The notes under the pieces are model-generated. The model saw only the letters and a program-made list of their open reading frames with translations, was not told the origin of the DNA and did not search any database. Below are positions 34,201-49,200 of a stretch of 64,000 nt of DNA, piece by piece. The position numbers were made by a program, and so were the translations under genes. Source of the DNA: Pollenia angustigena. Its lineage: Eukaryota; Arthropoda; Insecta; Diptera; Polleniidae. Within the stretch, counting starts at the first letter, position 1; each line of letters starts with the position of its first letter. The stretch covers positions 203,983,253 to 204,047,252 of the forward strand of contig OV884060.1 of the NCBI GenBank assembly GCA_930367215.1, in the 5' to 3' direction.

Positions 34201-37200
34201 ATATGAAAAACTGGGAATTAAGCACGTCATACGAAGATCGTATTAATAATAAACTTTGTATTCCCGAAAATAACTTTGATAGTTCTTGGAGCAGTTGTTG
34301 TATTAAAAGCAATAAAATTGCTAGATGAGCTGGTGTAAGCAACCGGCGAAATGCGCATAGAGGCTTGCTTTCCCTCAACAATAAATTTCAGTGTATTTAT
34401 CAAATATGAAAAACTGGGAATTTAGCACGTCATACGAAGATCGTATTAATAATAAACTTTGTATTCCCGAAAATAACTTTGATAGTTCTTGGAGCAGTTG
34501 TTGTATTAAAAGCAATAAAATTGCTAGTATTTGCAAAATCAAAATCACTTAAAAGTCTTATTGTATTGTAGTAGAAGAAACTAAAAAATATACTACTAAT
34601 GAAGAAGTAGCAAATAATTTATTTAAGCTACTGCTCTGTTGGTTAGAGCACTAGTTTTGCTTACAGTAATATTTATTGGTAGCACTGTGCTCGAAATTGA
34701 CACTTTTTTTAAGACAATCTGGGCACTTGTCGTTTTAACATAATTCGGGTACGCTGAATCTAGTGGTGCCCGCCGTTTTTTTAGGTTGGCTCTGGTTTTC
34801 GAGATATACTGTTATATCGAAAATGGAGGAGGTTGCACAACATATGTTCGCGTAACTCAAAAACGCTTTAACTTATTAAAAAAAACTAAAAAAAAACCGA
34901 AATTCCGCAATAAATTTTTTTTTATCAAAATTTCGAAATTTTTGTTTTTTTAAAATTTATACAAATTTGGAAAATGCAGCTATGCTTCTAATTTTTTGCA
35001 GACATATAAAAAACGAAACAAAACAAAACAAGCCATAAATGTTTAAGGCCCGTTTTCACAACTTACCGATAGCTAAAGGTAGGATTTTATCGGCCATATA
35101 AAAAGTGTTCCATTAGTACAACTTTACTTTAACCTACCAGGTAAGATGAGCCTAAACTTACTTTATCGCTCACTTAAGGTTAAAGTAAAGTTTTAATAAT
35201 GGAACACTTTTTATAAGGCCGGTTAAAGTTTACTTTTAGCTATCGGTAAGTTGTGAAAACGGGCCTAAATCTGTTAGCAACTTATGATTTTATTCACAAA
35301 AGTCGAAAAATTTTAATTAATTTAAGAATTTCATACAACGCAATATTTGCATGGGAGCACCCCTAAAAAGTGGAGATAAGGGGCAAGTATGTTTTAAGAA
35401 AATGTTAAGAACAAGAAACTAATGGAGGTCGTTCATACATTTTATCCACCTAGGGGCGGTTCCTGGGCATTTATGGGACTTCCTCTTCAATATATTTCTA
35501 GTCTGCATTGAACATTTTGTATAGTAGCCCCCTTAAGGATTGGAACAAGCGGGTTGATATGTTAGAAATAAATGATTGAGATGAAAAACAAAGTGGGGTT
35601 GGTGAAACATTTTACCCATCTAGGAACATCCTAGGCGCTGCAGGGGCCAAATTTAAGAATTTTATTAAACCGCCATATTTATATGGTTGAAATTCTTTTT
35701 TAGTTTTTTCAATAAATTAAAGCGTTTTTGAGTAACGCGAACATATGTTGTGCAACCTTCTCCATTTTCGACCACCACTGGATTCAGCGTATCCGAATTA
35801 TGTTAAAACGCCATGTCCTCGGCATGTCTGTTTTTTTAACTAGCATAGTGTAGTTTATATCCCATGTTAAACACTCTTTCTGTGATACACAATTCATTCT
35901 TTCAATACCCAATTTATAATGAATTAAAATTACAATTCCCGCCTTTGTTGAACAATACGACATATTTGCGCACCAAATGCACTTGTACGTAAATGTAGGC
36001 CCTTTTAATTCATAAAATGCCATACGGAAAAATATCTCCATGTACGATAACTAAATACATACGTACGTACATATGTAGATGCAACGACAGCTAGATAAAT
36101 AGCTACAACAATAAAAATTGAGATGCTGTTATCGTTTCGATACCGACATCCATAAAAGGTGATACCCAGTAAGTTAATTTTAATTAGATACACACACTTA
36201 CCATTGACGTCAAAATCTACTGACAGAATAGATGTGTGTGGCACTTTTTTTAATTCGGTTTTTAAAAGAGATCTTTATTGAAAAAAAAAGAAAAACACTT
36301 ACCGCCTTAAACCACCTAACTTGTGGTTTGGGCAATCCTTCAAATATGATCGACAAACGTACACAGCCCCCAATTAAAGCGGTACAATCTCTAGGACCCT
36401 CTAATATGTAGGCCAGTTGCGGAGAGCTTTCCTTATTTGTTAGATTGTTGCTCAAGGGTATTTTCAAGTCTGTGGGAATATCGCTAGATTCAATTAACTT
36501 GGCCGCTGTTGTTGAACGTGGTATTACGGCTAAAGATGTATAGGATTTAAGTGATGAATGGGATTTTCCTGGATGTGTTACAACTAATTGAACTTCACCA
36601 CTATGGGCCAAGGTAACATTGTTTATATGCAAAATGCGTAAACCATCTGAATTCGATGACTCCAACTGTAATAAAATTTTAAAATATTAAATTATTAAAT
36701 AACAAAAAAAAAAAAAAAACTTATCGTAAAAAAAATAAACACAAAACTTCACTTAAATTTTAATTTATTCATTTTTTATTAAATTTTTTTTCCAAAATTA
36801 TATGTATGTAAAAAGACGTTTTATTTAACATCTCTATATATGTAAGTATGTAATTGAAATATACAATTACGTACAAAATTGGGTTAAAACAAAAAGAAAA
36901 AAAAAAACGAAAACAAAACACAAATAATTAATATTTCACAATATCTATTAAAGTTTGTATGTTATTGTATTAAATAAGTAAATTAATTGATGTTTTACAC
37001 TTAATGTGAAAAAAAGAACTGTGAACGATCGTAAATTTGGCGCACAACTAACTGTTGAGAAAAATTGGGAATAGAATTTAAAAAAGAAAATTTAACTTTA
37101 TTGTTTCGATTCAATAAGACTATACAGTGATAATTCGATTAACGCAGTTCCTATCAAAGTATATTTATACCAAGTACATGCAAGTCTACAACAAATCAAC

Positions 37201-40200
37201 AATAAAAAAAACAACATTCATTTTGTTTGTGTAAAAACATTTGATACTGTCAAATAGGCAAACATAAAGAAAACAAAAAAAAAAAAAAAAAAATCATGGC
37301 GCACTAAAATGTAAGCAAATTTTGACACTATCGAAAATAAAACAATTGAACAGCTGATCACTTGCATGTACTTGTAATAAATATACGCTGGTTCCTTTTA
37401 AACAAACTTTTAAGTTTTGAAATTTCATATAATTTATTTTATAGTTATTCAGTTTAAAAATACTAAATTTTTTTAACGGTTTTTATAGTGGTTCTTAAAA
37501 ACTTTTTAATTTAAATGACCTTTATACTAGAAAACGCACTTGTGACCTTTTTTTAAGTACCATTAAGAATTGCCATAATGGTTGTTCTGCATGTCAGCTT
37601 ATTGGTGAAAATGCATATATGCCGTGTTAAAGCAAAAAAGAAAAAAACCCTGTACACGTCATCCTGCATTTACAGTGTCAACATTTTCAATTAGAGCGTA
37701 TTTTATTTTGAACTGACAAACTAGCTGACATACGCTGATTCGAAGTCATTTGTTTTTGTTCCAATTGCATTGCGTTGCATCTGCGGTGTTTTGGTTTGCT
37801 ACATACAAATTGTATGAGCATTAGAATTATTGCCTAATAAAAAACACTTGACGCCATTGTTAAGATAGGTCTGTCAGGCACCGGCTTAATAAGACTGCAC
37901 ACCCACTGTTTAAGCAATTCCTTCTCATAAAGTATTTGTGGATAAGAGTTATTTTATATTCGACAAGTTTGTTTGTCGACATTGCATTGTCAGTCACCAT
38001 TTAACCGATCTGCAGCCGTATTCTGTAATTCGCTAAAGCTAAATCTCTATCGCTAAAAATCTAAAAAATTGATTTAGCGGTTTTTGGCTACGAATGCAAT
38101 TCTGTAACGTGTATTGCTAAATTTGGCAATACCATACACATTGAATTCGCCGCAATTTTAGCTATAAATGTCATCTTTAAAATTTTTCGATTTTGTGTTC
38201 TCTAAAGGCCCAAATACATTGATCAAAATACTCATCAAGCATTGTGGTAGTATTAGTGAAAATATGTTTGTATGTGTCACACCGACGATGCTGGATGGAA
38301 AATCAGATAATTTAGATATGACGGCGAATATTACGTCAAGCACACGTACACGATGAATTCGCCGGCTGGACAAGCATTTGACAAGTGTATTTGGGCCTTA
38401 AGGCATTTTAACGATCGAGATTTAGCTTTAGCTAAGCGAATTACAGAATACGACTGCTGGACCCTGTTTCTCAAAACGACAAGTTACAAATCTAAAAGTA
38501 AAATATATTTCAAACAAAAATTGTAAAATTGTTGTTTTTTTAATGTTGTAGTTTTGAGAAACAAGGCCCTGCTGACAGAATTCTTAACGAATCGGCGAGC
38601 CTGCAGCATTCAGCTTGCACGTTATTTGAGTTTTATAAAGCGGCCCATACACTTGCAATGTTATTGTATATGATATACGCCATATTATTTCCATTTTGTC
38701 CTATATTATGCAATTAGCGGCACAATGAATTCATTCATTCAATAAAAAGGTGAACATAACCTATACACTCATAAAATTATTACAGTACCTGATTGTGGGT
38801 TATTAAATTCGTTTTCCGTACTGTGAAAATTGAATAAAAATATAGTTATTTTACGAATAATTTTATTTTTTATCATTTTTGTTTATTACTCAAAAAACAA
38901 AGTCCCAAAAAATAATGTTTTTCCGTATTTATTTTGTTATGTAGTTTGATTGTTGTCGGTTAAAATATATTTTTTAAAAGTAAAAACTATTCAATTTAAG
39001 GAATATGATGTTCAATAAAAAAAAATTTAGAAATTAATGAAAAAATCATTGGTTTTAAATGAAATGTAAATTATCCGTTTTTTAAATGAATTTTAATTTG
39101 TTTAAAATGAATTTTCGTTTGAATTTAACTACATAATATTTTGAGTGTAGGAATAACATAAACAGCATTGTACAATGTTGCCAACACATTTCACTTTCTT
39201 TTCGTTGTGCAATAAAAATCAAAAGTCTTTTGATTGTTGCCAATATATTGTGCCACCTTCGAATATCACATACACATAGGCGATATAATTGTACAATACG
39301 CAAAATTGAACAATTTTATTGCAAGTGTATGTGCCGCTTAATAAGGAAATGATACTGTATTAAGTGACTGTCTGCTGATAACCATTAAAGTAGATAAGGT
39401 TCTTGCCAAAACTACTTGAATGATAGCAGGTCGGCAAAGTTGTTAACGAGTCTTATTAAAGTCCATTTTCTGGGAAGAGTTTTGCTCAACGTGGATGGAA
39501 ATGATCGATCTTATGCGTGATATCGGCGCTCAATTAAAATCATTCACCCTTATCGCGTTTGGCGTAATTAAAATACGCCTACGACTGTTTGGTAATAGAT
39601 TTAAGGAAAAAAGTTCATGTTCTCTTTAATCTATTACGAAACAGTCGTTAATTCTAGTTAAATTTTTGATTTCTACAAAAATAAAGCTCGTCGTGTTCAT
39701 ACCTAACAGTTATTTTTACCTATTTCAACGTTTATTTGGCGTACGTGTTTTTACCGTCAGTTTGCTTTTAAAATATGACAAATTTAGATTCTAGATTTAT
39801 ATACACAGCTAGATTTCTTTTTGTAGAAATTATTGGTATAACAAGTTATAGTTATATTGCCAGGGTATCACATAAACTTAAAGCACCATGCTCAAGTCAT
39901 GGGTCACCTAAACCATAGTATAGGAAGCGAGAACTTCCAAAATATGCATAAAAGTATTATGGTCCTAACCAGTAATCAAAATGAGTTTTAAATAGTTATA
40001 CATCAGAACTTCGTCTAATAGAATTCTTCATTCGTTATCGACGAACAGGCCATTAATAATTTTCTGGTCTTTCATACGAACCATTATCCAATTAATCTGA
40101 ATCCTCTCTAAACTTCATTACTTTAGTTTCAAAATATTTATTTATTTAACTTAACTAATCACCACAAATTGATTTAGAAAAACATATCTGCCATAAATTT

Positions 40201-43200
40201 TTGTTTGAGGGCGCAGCACTTTACCAATAAAACAAAATTACCAAAACGAATTTTGGGAATAAAAATTTACATTTTCTTAATGGACTACAAAAATTTTTGT
40301 TGTGAAAAAAAAATTCATTGCGTACTGAATACTGTAACAAAAACATTCGTTTTGACAATGAGGAGCAGCTTGCTCGTATTCTCAAGCGGCCAATAATTAA
40401 ACTAGAAAACTTTAAGAACTTACACACAATTCAATAAATTTTAAACATTTTTAATTTGAAAAACGAGATTATTAACACTTTCTTAAGCCAAACCCATTTT
40501 AGAAAAAAAAAAAAAAAATTAATGAACTGTATCAAATTTATCAACCAAAACGTAAACAAAAACACATTTTTTTTTTAAATAAAACAATACACAAAAAATA
40601 ATACCGATTATAACTATGTTACTGCCTGATTTCTTTGGAGTTTATTTATGTTTTAAATTTTCGTTCGTCATCCAAATACAGGCAGTTAAATACAAATTAA
40701 TTGAAATTTTTTTCTGGGTAGAATTTTTATTAATTAATTTATTAATAATGAAATTTTGTTTAATATGAATTAATTTACAATGAATTAAAAAAAAAACAAG
40801 TAAGAAAGTATAGTCGGTCAAGCCCGACCATATGATACCCTACACCACAGCATTTTAAAACAAAATTTGCGAGAGCTATATGAATCTATTTATGATTTAA
40901 ATTTCATTAAAATCGGTCTGATAGTTTCCGAGAGGCAAATATTGCCCTCCATCTTCCCTCGTGGTGCTATTTTCTTCTTCCTGCATAGCTTATGTGTCCG
41001 TGCAAATATGAAACTATCTATGTTTTAAATTTCATTAAAATCGGTTTGATAGTTTCTGAGAGTCAGAAATTGCCCCCTGACTCCCCTCGTGGTCCTACGA
41101 TTCGGCCCATTTCCAATAGACTTGGTCCTTGTGCCAATAAAAACCTACATATGAGCCAAATTTTATTAAATTATCTCCAAAATTGCGAACTGTACTTTGC
41201 GTACAAGGTTACATGGACAGCCAGCCAGCCTGACAGCCGGACATCGTTAGATCATCTCAGAAAGTGTTACACAAATGCATAATACCCTCTCCACTATTGT
41301 ATTGTGGGTATAATTATTGTAGACATTAAAAGCTAAACTCGTTAAGCCAGGTACAGGTACAAAAAGTTTTCTTTTCTCTTTTAATAAATATCTCATTGTT
41401 TTTTTTAGAGAGCATATAATTTTCATTATCATCTAATTTCTTTACTGAAATATTTAAGTCAACAACTTGAGCGTAGTGTACTCGTATTCTCAATTTAAAT
41501 TTTTTATTTTATTTGCACAACACATCAATTATCTTTTGACAGGGCCGGCGGTTCGTTAATTTTATAGACCAAAAATTTGAATAATAACTCAAAATTTTTA
41601 TCTTAATCTTTTGTAATAAATAAGATAAAAAAAATATTACAGCAACTACAACTTAAATTAGCATGCGAAGTTCATGAATTATGTTAAACTAAAACGTTTT
41701 TTGGTTACAAATTTACTTTTCTCACTTTAACCATTTTTGCTTATTTTCTCAAAAACAAACACAAAAACAAACAATTATTTTCACTATCAATCAATTACAC
41801 AAAAAAAACCTTTTTTCTAATATTATTTAATATCTTATGCATATCAGAGACGAGAGCCATCAGCAGTTAACGGATCTGTCTTTATGGCTTTAATTTGAAA
41901 TACTAACTGACTGACACCGTTAAGTTTAGCTCAATGTTTTGTTACGGGTTTCTTGTAGATCAAACCTAAAGACGGTCAGAAGATTGGCAGAGAAGGTGCG
42001 TTCGAACATATACGTAATTTAGGGTTTGCATTTAATTGCGATAACGATTAAACAAAAACTTTACCAATAAAACAAAATTAACAAAACGAATTTTGGGAAT
42101 AAAAATTTACATTTTCTTAGGGCCATTATTATAACTTGGCGTTAGCTGTTATCCGACAGTTAACAGACGCTTTTTGACAGATAACACATTATTATCTGTC
42201 AATTTAATCTTAACTTTAGCTAACTTCAAGTTGTAATAATGGCCCTTAATGGACTACAAACATTTTTGTCCGTGAAATTGTATTTAAGTTTTAATTTACC
42301 ATTATAAACTTAATAATGAAAAAAAAATGTGACATATCTAACCGGTTCCTCAAAATTTTCAAATTTGTACTTTTTGCAAGAAAAAGATATACAGTAAAGT
42401 TATTTATCAACTGTTAAATATTTTACATCATTTTCTCTACTCTTTCGAAAAAAAAACAAACAGCTTTGAGCTTCTACTGAATATGTTTAAATTTTGAGTA
42501 AACTATATTTTTAAATGTAAAGGTTGTTTTTAAAGCCAGATATCAAACAAACTGTCATACTGCGCTCATTTTTTGGACATTTATGATCAGTACACTTTGA
42601 AAACCCCATAAACAGATGTACGCTTGAACAACGCTGCCAAGCTATACAAATTGACTTTGTTAATCAGTCATCGACTTGCGAAACGTTTAGATGACTTCGT
42701 AATTTTTATGGCTCATGACTTATGTTTAGCTTAATGACATTGTTAAAAAACAAAATTGCCGAGTATGAAGTAAGACCACAATAAATCCTATGAACTTTCT
42801 TACATCTAGAAAAATCTACCGTTTGGTGCAATTTGCAAGCTTGTGGCTGCATCGAACCGTATTTCTTTAAAAATAAATAAAATTGGACGTCCAGAGAACA
42901 GTCATGGTGTCAACATGCCAGAATATTTTTTAACAATTTCAAGTTTAAACTTTTACTGCCGTATTCATAAAAAATAAAATATGTTTGAAATGTGTTTTAA
43001 GGCAAAATTTTCATACAAATTTTTCTTTAAATGCATTTCAAATCCATTTTAATTTTCTATGAATACGGCAGTTAAAGTTTAAAATTTTATTCGGCTTAAA
43101 TAATACTCTAAAGAAGCGGTCACCAACAACTTTCATTTGGGATCCGTTTTTTAAAAAATCACGACCGTCGCGGTCCGGAAGGTAATAAACTGAACTATTT

Positions 43201-46200
43201 AAATATGTTTAGATACTGTATCAATGGATAAATAAAATGAATGGTTTCTGTGCATTATTTTATTAAATAATAACCAAATACTTTGCATAAAAAGAAGTAA
43301 GTACTAAGAGTTTTTACAATATTAATGAGAAAAATTTAATTTTTTGTCTTGGACTATCCGTCTGAAGTAAAGCTTGTGCAGGCTATTCTCATTAAATCTT
43401 GGAGACGTTCATCGGCAAGTCTGTTCCGGAATTTATTTTTAATGAAGTTTATCTTAGAAAATGCTGCTTTACAAATATATGTTGACCCAAATAAAGTGAG
43501 AAGTTTCAAGGCTAATTTGTTTAATTCTGGGTATTTATTAGCACAAACAAATTTTATCCAAAACTTTTGACAAGAAACTTCCTGTTTTTGGTGTTTTAAA
43601 ACTGTATTTTCTTGGAAACCGATCATTTCCATCTGGAGAGAAGCTTTATTACTCCCGAAAATATTTGCAGCTTCTTTTCTCCATTAATCCCCAGGATTCA
43701 GAAAGTAAATGTTTAGAGTTGTCAAATATTCGTATATTTCAAAAACCGGGTTTCAAATACTTCAAAAAAACCGACTTCTGAAAAAATCGGGTTTTCGGTT
43801 TTGTAACAAAAAACCGGTTTCGAATAATCGGTGTTTTTCTTAAATTATTTTCTTTAATAAAAAAGTAAAACAAAACAAGCAATTTTTACGTATGTACTTC
43901 AGAACTTAAACGTATAATACATGTTACGTATATTACGACATAAAATGTAAGTTAGATGTAAAAAAGATCAGTTTAATTCAGCGTTTAAAAAACTGCAGTT
44001 AAAGTAGAATAACTGCTATTTCTTCCATTTCTTCATTTGACATTGCTAAAAAAAACTGTTGTTTTTACTTCTGATTCATTAAATGTAAACAGTGGATGTC
44101 AAACCAACTCAACAAGCGAAAAGTTGTACATACATTTTTTTTTTTTGTTTGACAGTTTTTGGTTTTGACTGCAGTTTTTTAAACCGTGGTTTTTAGTTAA
44201 CAAAAATTTATTAGTTCTGATGTTTGTAGCCTTAAAAAATATTGGCCCCGCCTCTTAGTATGCCGATCGGCTGGTTGTCTTTCCATGTAAAAAACAGGTC
44301 AAAATGTTGTTCAAATTTCATACATACTATTCAATTGGCACAAGGACGAATCCTATCGAAAATGATGAGAATCGGCCCATAATTTAATAAAGCCCCCATA
44401 CCAACTTCTTTCCGATATGGTCTTTGTGCCCATAAACTACATAAACCTTACTATGTCGGTAATGAGATTAAAGTTGACTCAAAAATATTTTATTGCAACA
44501 AATGATTTGGGTGCGGCTTACAAAAACATTAAAAATTTACAAATAATTACTAGCAGTTGCTTTAATTCCAAATCAACTGAGTTGAGTTATAAACCAAAAA
44601 CCAAAGCCTAAGGCAGAACTGTCGCTTAACTAATACTGCTGGGAATTATAAAAATGTCTGTGTTGTAGAATTTTTCTGCAAGTTTAATAGCTTGGTACTG
44701 TGATGAATAAGTTATGTATGTTGACATCAATTAAGAATCTGTTGTGATTAACGAAAGTGTTTACTACAAAATGTCATCGAATGCAAGATAATGAAAAAAA
44801 TAAATATAAGAAAAAGTCGATTATTCGAGACCAAAAAACCGGTTTCTCGAATACTTCGAAAACCGGAAAAATTGAAAACAATCGATTTTTCGAATACTTC
44901 GGATATCGGTTTTGACAACTCTAGTAAATGTTACTGATTATATCGACGACATTCCCAATTTTCTTAAAATCTGCGAATCTGTTTTAACATTTTAGATCCT
45001 CAATGAACATCTTGTATTGTATTGCGTTCATTATCCAGATCTATGTTGAAAAGATCGAGTTTTCGCAAAAAGCTTTTTACTTCTGTCAGGAGCTCCCATA
45101 CAAGCTTTCCTTTGCCTTGAAGTTTAAGGTTCAGATCATTGTTGTGTTTAAAAATATCTGATAAGAAAGCAATGAAAGTTACGTTTTCTTTGTACTCAGT
45201 ACTTATGTACATATGTATGTATATCGACAAACTTATGTTGACATGAATATTACTAATGAAATTGTTTGTGTTATCGCTCCCAAATTATCTTTTTTTTTTG
45301 CATAGCTTTCACTTTTACTTGTTAGTTAACGGATCATCACCAAAGGCTGAGGTAAAATATATTGAATTGTTAACACAAGGTTCGCATAAAAAAGGTTTAC
45401 GGTCCGGATCCGGACCGCAGTGACCCCTGCTCTTAAGCATCAGACAAGAAGCAGAATTTATGAAACCGATAAAAATATTTTCGACAAGTCCTGATAATCA
45501 CAAAATGATGTTAAATTGTATAGACAGGTTTTTTTTATATTTTGATAGTCGTCTAGTATTTTTGTCATAAAGGAAACTGACAATCTCTGACTACAAATTT
45601 CATGCACAAGAACAATTAAATAGTCATCTCTTTTTTACTAGTACTGCTGCTCCCAGACATTAGTTCCGGTTTTATATAATAGTCCTGTAAGGCATTCTTT
45701 GCCTCCCGTCTGTTATAATGCTTTCTTATACCAGCGGAGACGCCAAAATAGCTATATTATTTCAAGTGACGGTTTAGAAAACTTGTCTTATTATTTTTTT
45801 AAAGCTCTCTTATAACTGTGGTATAACAAAAACTAAATGCCTCATATTGTTCCCTGAAGCCGATATAATCTGGTTCTTACTGACGTTAAGGTTGGTAAAT
45901 CTTCTTCTATATATGTATATAAAACAGGATGTGTGTATGTATGTATGTAACGTATGGACTCCAAAACGGCTGGGCCGATTTTGATGATTTTTAAATCAGG
46001 GAAACTTCAGAATATTCAGGCTGGTGACACTGTGAAGTCTGATTTTTGATTTTCGGTCTGCGGACGGAGGGGCGTGGCAAAATCAAATTTTCATATTGCA
46101 CCACCAATGACATCTTTATAATTCGGACGATTTTTTCCTTAGATTTATACGAAAATAAAATTTTGCCCAGCCCACTTTTTTCGAATTGCCTAAAATCAGA

Positions 46201-49200
46201 AAACGGCACACCATCGATTTGACAAATTTTTCTTTCAAATGTTCGTATTAATCTATTTTAAGTTTTCATAGAAAGAAAAATTTACCACGCCTACTATTAC
46301 GCCCACTTTTTCTACTAAGCGCATAACTTGAGAACAGCTTGATCGATTTGGACGATTTTTTCTTTAAAATTATTGCCATGGTCCAACTTAGGTTTTTACG
46401 GAAAGAAAATTTTGCCCCGCCCACTTTTTTCGATTTACCTAATTCTGCTACATTTTAGTAACTGACACTAAGCACGTTAATTGAGAATAGATCTGTGACT
46501 GGTCAAATGGTGTCAATTGACCCCCTCCAATTATAACCCCATGTAAAAGTGAAAGGTCTTATGCATATAAAGTGTTAAAACTAGAACCGGTCTCTACCAC
46601 CAAAGACCTATCACGAGACTACTTTGGTGTCAGTTCGCTTCCCTCTAGGGTAGTTTCAGAGAGGCAGAAATTTTCCCCTACCTCCCTTCGTGGTATTAGT
46701 TTTTTTTTTTTAAATGTAGAGCTAATATGTCCATATAAGTAGGGATCTATCTCTGTTTTAAATTTCATTAAAATCAGTTGGGTAGTTTCGGAGAGGAAGT
46801 AATCGCCCCCTAACTCTCCTCGTGGTCCTAGTTTTGAAAAAATTTATATATCCTAAAACCATCTTCAGAAAATTACCTCTCTAATGAAACCAATTTGGTA
46901 CACATCGTTTGGATGGTTTCAGAGTCTATAGTGGCAGGTATGTATATAAAATACAAAACACATTTTGCGTTTTAGTATTTCAAATTGAGTGCCCCGGTAG
47001 GCTAGCTGGTAGTGAGCTAGGTGTCAGACCCGGGGTTTCGGGTTCGATTTCCGGCAAAAACTCTGTTTGCTTTCCTGCAGACAGGCGTTGAGCTTTGCGC
47101 GATTAGCTTAGGGAATTATATATATATATAAAAAACTTGTATACTCCGATTACCGCGAAGAAGATATGGGACAGGAACGCTGATTGCAGGATTTCCAAGT
47201 AATTGTGGCATACTAACTATGTCTCTGCTACTAATGACCAGAAGGGTTGTATAACAACTTGTGTCTAAAATTATAAGACACTGCTTTACTGAGCTACCTA
47301 AATAAAAGCGTCAAGTAGGGATTTTTTATATGAAAACTTTCCATTTTCATACAGTTTATACGAAACAAACCTTTAGAACGCGAATTCAACTCCACCTGTC
47401 CCGTCCGTCGGTTTGTTTTAATGAAAATGCATTTGCAAGAGAACTTTCATGCTTAAAAGCACTTGCCGCTCATATATGTAGGTAGCCATTTACAGCGTTG
47501 GAAATCTGACACAAACAGCCGCAGTTGTGTGGATGAAATTGAGGAGAAGCCCGTGAAACTCCTCCTGTGTCACTTTCCTGCATTGGCGAGATGGTGACTA
47601 TGCAAAATGAGCGTTGGCATGGTCTGGATAGCATTTTAAAATTCGATAGGAATTCGGTTAAAGTGTAATTTTTTTTCTCTCAGATATTGAATTAAGCAAG
47701 GTAAACCTTTTATTGGCACTGTATTTTATCGCTTTTATGTTAATACTAGCGGGCCCGTTGCCTGCTTCGCACAGCAAAACAAAATAAGAAAAGAAACACA
47801 CTTGTTTTTAATAAAGTTGGTTTTCCTGCGGCAAAAACACACTCACTTCACATACGCACCGCACACACATGCGTTATCGGATTTCAACCAAACTTTATAT
47901 AAACCATATATGGGCCACTGCCTACGTAGTGTATAATTGGTTGAAATCGCACGACGCGTTTATGAGTAGTTCGGCGACGTACATATACGGACTTATTTTT
48001 ATTATGTTAATATTCGTCTTGCAAACCCTAACATATGCAAATAAAATCTCTATTGATCTTGGCAGACTGACAACTACATACATTTAGTATTTAAATGAGT
48101 GTGTATGGAAATTCATTTATTTGTGTGACAAAATTGCTATGTGCGACAATATTGTTTAATTTAAAATGTTTAATAAATATTCCCATGTTAAATTCTGCTT
48201 TTTTGTTGGGTTTTGAAGTGAGCTAAATTTTGCTCATAGCTATTGATCATTTACATTTATACAGTTTGTTAAAAGAATGTTGGCACAACAGAAAATAAAA
48301 AATGTCCCATGTATTAAGTATTTCTTTAGAAACTATTTTGACATAATCTTTAGTCGAAAAATGTTCAATTTTTTATTCATTCAAGAAAAAATCGCATCAC
48401 ATAAGAAAAACAAGTCTAATTTAAAGGGAAAATGAAGAAATAATTCCTTTAATTTAATCGATTTTTTGTTCTATACAACAGGGGTTCACACGTTTTTTAC
48501 GTCACGTACCCTTTGGGAAAAAACTTTTTTTTCGCGAACGTAATTTGTTTACAAAAGGTATGATGAAATTATCATCCAAATAAAGGCATATATGAAATAC
48601 TTTTAGCAAAAGTTTTTTATTTTTATTTAAGTATATGAATTTTAAAAGAATGGTATTAAAAAACAAGTTAGAGTGCTATATTCGGCTGTGCCGAATCTTT
48701 GATACCCTCCACCGACACTTCGAATGTTTTACGAGTAATATATGTATGATGTCTATTTATTATTATAATCTTTGTAAAACAGCATAAAAATTTGTTGCGG
48801 CTTAGACCTACATATATAAAATTATTGACCGACAATCAGAACCAATTTTTAAGAGCTTGAGTAGAATATCAGTTTAAGCTGAACTTAAATGATTTTCAGT
48901 AGAACAAATTACATAAAAGCCATGGTAAGCTATGAATCAATCATCCCAAATTCTGCAGAACGATTTCTGGTATTAAAAAACATAAATTTCAATACAGCGG
49001 TGCAATTAGTTTAAGCGTTTGCAGTGAATTTCAGAAGGCTGCTAAAATGGAATCTAGGGTAAATTATGGACCGTATATCATAAAATTGCATAACATTTTT
49101 TCTGGCCATATGAAGCTAAACTGGAAGAAAGTTTACCGCGTATTTAATTATTTTACCAGAGTGGGCTTTAAATGAGGCCTATGGTAAGTTATGCACCGAT

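Larger units (their letters stand above)
33000..34526 (+). repeat. Hammerhead repeat family 2, tandem array
   Basis: Head-to-tail units with period 486 then 487 bp; 33139, 33625 and 34112 are equivalent points. Units are nearly identical, so the array is young or homogenised. The order of conserved blocks matches family 1 (AAGCTTTGATATTGTTACAAG; hammerhead; CAACAATAAATTTCA; AACTGGGAATT; CTACAATT..AATTGTAG hairpin). A 203-bp segment is duplicated at the end (34121-34323 and 34324-34526). Confidence 0.9.

Noticed and set aside
46989..47060. Functional tRNA gene
   Set aside because: A and B boxes are present, but no complete cloverleaf or terminator at the right distance is visible, and the body continues as a SINE with a TA tail.
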